Assembly (NCBI GenBank): GCA_028565635.1
Contig: JAOXYB010034640.1
Span: 1-14,038 of the forward strand
Origin: Phoronis ovalis
Lineage: Eukaryota; Phoronida; Phoronidae
DNA: 14,038 nt
Reading direction: 5' to 3'
Part shown: one piece after another, positions 8,291-14,038 of the stretch
Position numbering within the stretch: the first letter of the stretch is position 1
Layout: each line of letters begins with the position of its first letter
Notes under the pieces: generated by a model
Told to the model about the DNA's origin: nothing
What the model saw: the letters and a program-made list of their open reading frames with translations, nothing else
Databases searched by the model: none
Translations under genes and position numbers: made by a program

Positions 8291-8916
8291 AATGCAAATG
8301 GAAGGTGTTGCAAAGCCGCAAACAGGAGCACCTGCTCACCATTTGAGTTTTTCGTACACTTTTATTTCAAAACTTGCATATATGCCTAGGGATGTTTACG
8401 TCTAAACAAAGCATGTAAATTACTTGCTTAATCATCATGAAACAAAGGAATAATAATTTGTCAAAAGTTAATCATGTTTTTAATCAAAGAAAACAGGTAT
8501 AATAATTGTACCAACTTATACAGGAAGTATCAAAACCGTTAAGAAAAAATCCTTACTACACTAGAGATGTCTTTAGACGTGTACAGGATATCACAATATA
8601 AAACCTTCATAATGCCATTCAAGTACACAATGAGAACAACTGTGGAGCAGCAAGCAACAGACAGCAAGTCCCATCCTTGACTGATAGCACCTATAACACA
8701 CTTGTACATATAGACTTAGTGCATACATCCATTCTACATACCAATATACAGTCAAGTTATGTTTTTCTGAAAATATGGAGCTTCATCTTGGAAACAGCAG
8801 TCAGTTAGTACATTGCTAAGTAATAAATATAGTCACATGTACAATTAGCAAATCCATAGCCTATGATGTTAAGTAACAGTGAGCAAAGCAGGAAACATAA
8901 TTATTAGGTCTCCTTT
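8291..8916 (+). repeat. 620-bp dispersed direct repeat, copy 2
   Basis: The second copy of the element at 2281-2900, in the same orientation and exactly 6,010 bp downstream at its left edge. Well-kept blocks include ACAGGTATAATAATTGTACC, CCTTACTACACTAGAGATGT and GTGAGCAAAGCAGGAAAC. It carries its own short indels relative to copy 1. It is followed by unrelated sequence rather than channel-gene sequence, so the right boundary near GGTCTC is shared while the flanks differ, as expected for an inserted element. Confidence 0.85.
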
Positions 8917-9126
8917 AACACCAGAACAAAGATATTTTGCATGTGTCATTGCAACATGTAATTTTTTTTATCTGAACCTCTCCCAAGTTTGGTTGTCAAT
9001 ATCAAAAATCCCACAAATCAGTTACTTTTTGCACAAGTCAAATGGAAACTATAATGTACACTGGTACTTAGCAATTACAAAGTGGCGCTTACGATCACAC
9101 AATTATCTAAGCACAATAAAACATTA

Positions 9127-9172
9127 CTGATAATAATAAATAACAAACCTGGTAATAATAATAACTATTATA
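9127..9172 (+). repeat. TAA-rich microsatellite-like tract
   Basis: Two runs of (TAA)n/(AAT)n separated by about 15 bases of other sequence. Low complexity, no function implied. Confidence 0.5.
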
Positions 9173-9321
9173 TACAGTGAACTACCAAGATATAGTTCTG
9201 ACAGTTTTAACAATGAGGAAGCCTTGCCATATTAAATACCAAACAGTGAGTTAAAGGGAGAAAAAAACAAAACAAGCTATGGACAAGAATTGCTCGAAAT
9301 GCACTTCCAGATTACTCTAAT

Positions 9322-9327
9322 TTTATT
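9322..9327 (-). promoter_or_regulatory. Candidate poly(A) hexamer for PPP1CB
   Basis: Read on the minus strand this is AATAAA, about 250 nt beyond the PPP1CB stop codon, and the first canonical hexamer met. It lies inside the polypyrimidine tract of the plus-strand exon candidate that starts at 9335. Confidence 0.5.
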
Positions 9328-9334
9328 TTCGCAG

Positions 9335-9448
9335 GCTAGAATTTTTACTAAAACACTAGATAATGTAGTACAGGGACTAGTAAAGTATGATGTAAATCTA
9401 AGGTGTCATCATAAGTATGTCAAATTGCTTGAGTCTGGACTACAAAAG
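9335..9448 (+). CDS. Weak exon candidate, unknown protein
   Basis: A 114-nt block in phase 0 at both ends, with TTTTATTTTCGCAG before it and CAAAAG|GTATTA after it. It encodes 38 residues starting ARIFTKTLDNVVQGLVKYDV and ending KLLESGLQK, helical in appearance with no recognised domain. It lies convergent to PPP1CB, within the expected 3' untranslated region of that gene. No partner exon was found, and it cannot be the direct continuation of exon B, whose phase differs. It may be part of a gene extending elsewhere, a transposon relic, or chance. Confidence 0.25.
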
Positions 9449-9576
9449 GTATTAACTAATAACATAATGGCGCCAATAGCTGTGGGCCATGCCATGTAGA
9501 TTTGCTGTACTGCTTGTAGATGGAAATGTTTGATAGTATTACTTCACTAAAAGTACTCGTAGACTCATAAAAAAGT

Positions 9577-13478
<3,902 letters not shown>

Positions 13479-13913
13479 TTTCGCAAGATATTGATGACGT
13501 CACGAGCAGACTTTAAAAAAAAATAAATACAACTTTTCGACTAAAATGAAAAGTTAAAGTAATTAGGATATTTTAGTCGGAAAGCACAATTTTCAAATGT
13601 TGATGCAAAACACAAACATTTGCTATATCATGATAAAATATTTTATACAAAAATGACCTGGAACCTGATCAAAATATAAATTATCAAAAATGAGTTGTGC
13701 CACCTGGTGGTGAGCATTTCCTGGGCTGGCAAGGATCGGGATTCCTCAAGCTGTTAAATAAAGTTTGAAAGTTTTCCAATATCCGAACACTGGAAAGGTG
13801 TTCAACTTTCTTTGTGAAGATTTGATCCAGTTTACAATAATCAGATATATAGTAGTTATGGGGCAGACGGGAACACTTGGCTTTTTACCCATCACGTAGA
13901 TTGGGCTACTAAT
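13479..13913. other. PPP1CB 5' flank
   Basis: Upstream of PPP1CB and before the right-edge element. Apart from the CRE and YY1-type motifs next to the start codon I see no gene and no clear TATA box. A CCACC-T-GGTGG inverted repeat lies near 13701. Confidence 0.45.
13495..13502 (-). promoter_or_regulatory. Perfect palindromic CRE in the PPP1CB 5' region
   Basis: TGACGTCA, the full CREB/ATF consensus, 17 nt upstream of the start codon. The position suggests a promoter-proximal element and a very short 5' untranslated region, or an element within it. Confidence 0.5.
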
Positions 13914-14038
13914 CCCCCGGGGGGTACCTGACAGAAAAGTTGGTAGGGGTGTGCGGCCCATGGTAAAAAACCCTGACCCTGTGGTAAATGAAGATCACCA
14001 AAAATATACCCTGTCGTAAATGAAAAAAACATGAAAAA
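13914..14038 (+). mobile_element. Second copy of the MITE-like family, cut by window edge
   Basis: The terminal CCCCGGGGGGTACCTGACAG and following AGGGGTGTGCGGCCC match the reverse complement of the right end of the intron-6 element, including the GGGGTGTGCGGC block about 30 bases in. This copy is therefore the same family in opposite orientation. It continues with GGTAAAAAACCCTGACCCTG and two related CCTGTSGTAAATGA units before the window ends. The left border lies around 13913; the other end is not visible. Confidence 0.7.

Larger units (their letters stand above)
8917..9334. other. Spacer between repeat copy 2 and the exon candidate
   Basis: No recognised gene. There is an open frame of about 80 codons across 8879-9130, but it begins inside the repeat and has no motif or coding character. 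A short TAA-rich microsatellite lies near 9127-9172. The stretch ends at a pyrimidine-rich acceptor-like site. Confidence 0.45.

Noticed and set aside
8879-9130. 83-codon open frame on the plus strand
   Set aside because: It starts within the repeat, copy 1 lacks the same frame, and the residues look like translated AT-rich DNA.
13699-13712. CTCF-like or E-box motif (CCACC-T-GGTGG)
   Set aside because: It differs from the CTCF core at a key base and is isolated. The organism may not have CTCF if it is a cnidarian.

Overview
The window looks like nuclear DNA of an invertebrate animal. It is AT-rich, its genes are interrupted by GT-AG introns, polyadenylation hexamers follow the stop codons, and the one unmistakable gene is animal protein phosphatase 1 catalytic subunit beta. 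A divergent TRPV-like channel and short GC-ended inverted-repeat elements would fit a cnidarian or another marine invertebrate, but the sequence alone does not fix the phylum. Nothing bacterial, viral or CRISPR-like is visible.

Layout. (1) Bases 1-2280: mostly non-coding, with two exon-like blocks on the plus strand (630-757 and 1462-1592). Their splice phases fit each other and together they encode part of an unrecognised coiled-coil protein. (2) Bases 2281-2900: first copy of a roughly 620-bp dispersed repeat. Directly after it (about 2903-3034) lies the decayed 3' end of a second TRPV-like channel gene, with its stop codon and a poly(A) hexamer. (3) Bases 3071-4402: non-coding, ending in a strong splice acceptor. 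(4) Bases 4425-6434: a complete-looking 669-residue TRPV-like cation channel in a single uninterrupted coding exon, plus poly(A) hexamer. (5) Bases 6523-8290: no gene seen. (6) Bases 8291-8916: second copy of the 620-bp repeat in the same orientation, so the two copies bracket the channel gene. (7) Bases 9335-9448: a weak plus-strand exon candidate. (8) Bases 9577-13478, minus strand: the full coding region of PPP1CB, rebuilt as eight exons that join in frame into 329 residues. Intron 6 carries a 330-bp inverted-repeat element with a 7-bp target duplication. (9) Bases 13479-14038: PPP1CB promoter side, with a perfect CRE and a YY1-type motif at the start codon, then a second copy of the same element family in opposite orientation running off the window edge.

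The genes do not form a functional unit. PPP1CB is a housekeeping phosphatase. The channel gene is a lineage-specific, sensory-type gene in a repeat-rich neighbourhood that shows signs of past local duplication. The most interesting signals are the single-exon TRPV-like channel with an unusual pore filter, the matching 3' tail of a dead paralogue upstream, and the large direct repeats flanking the locus.
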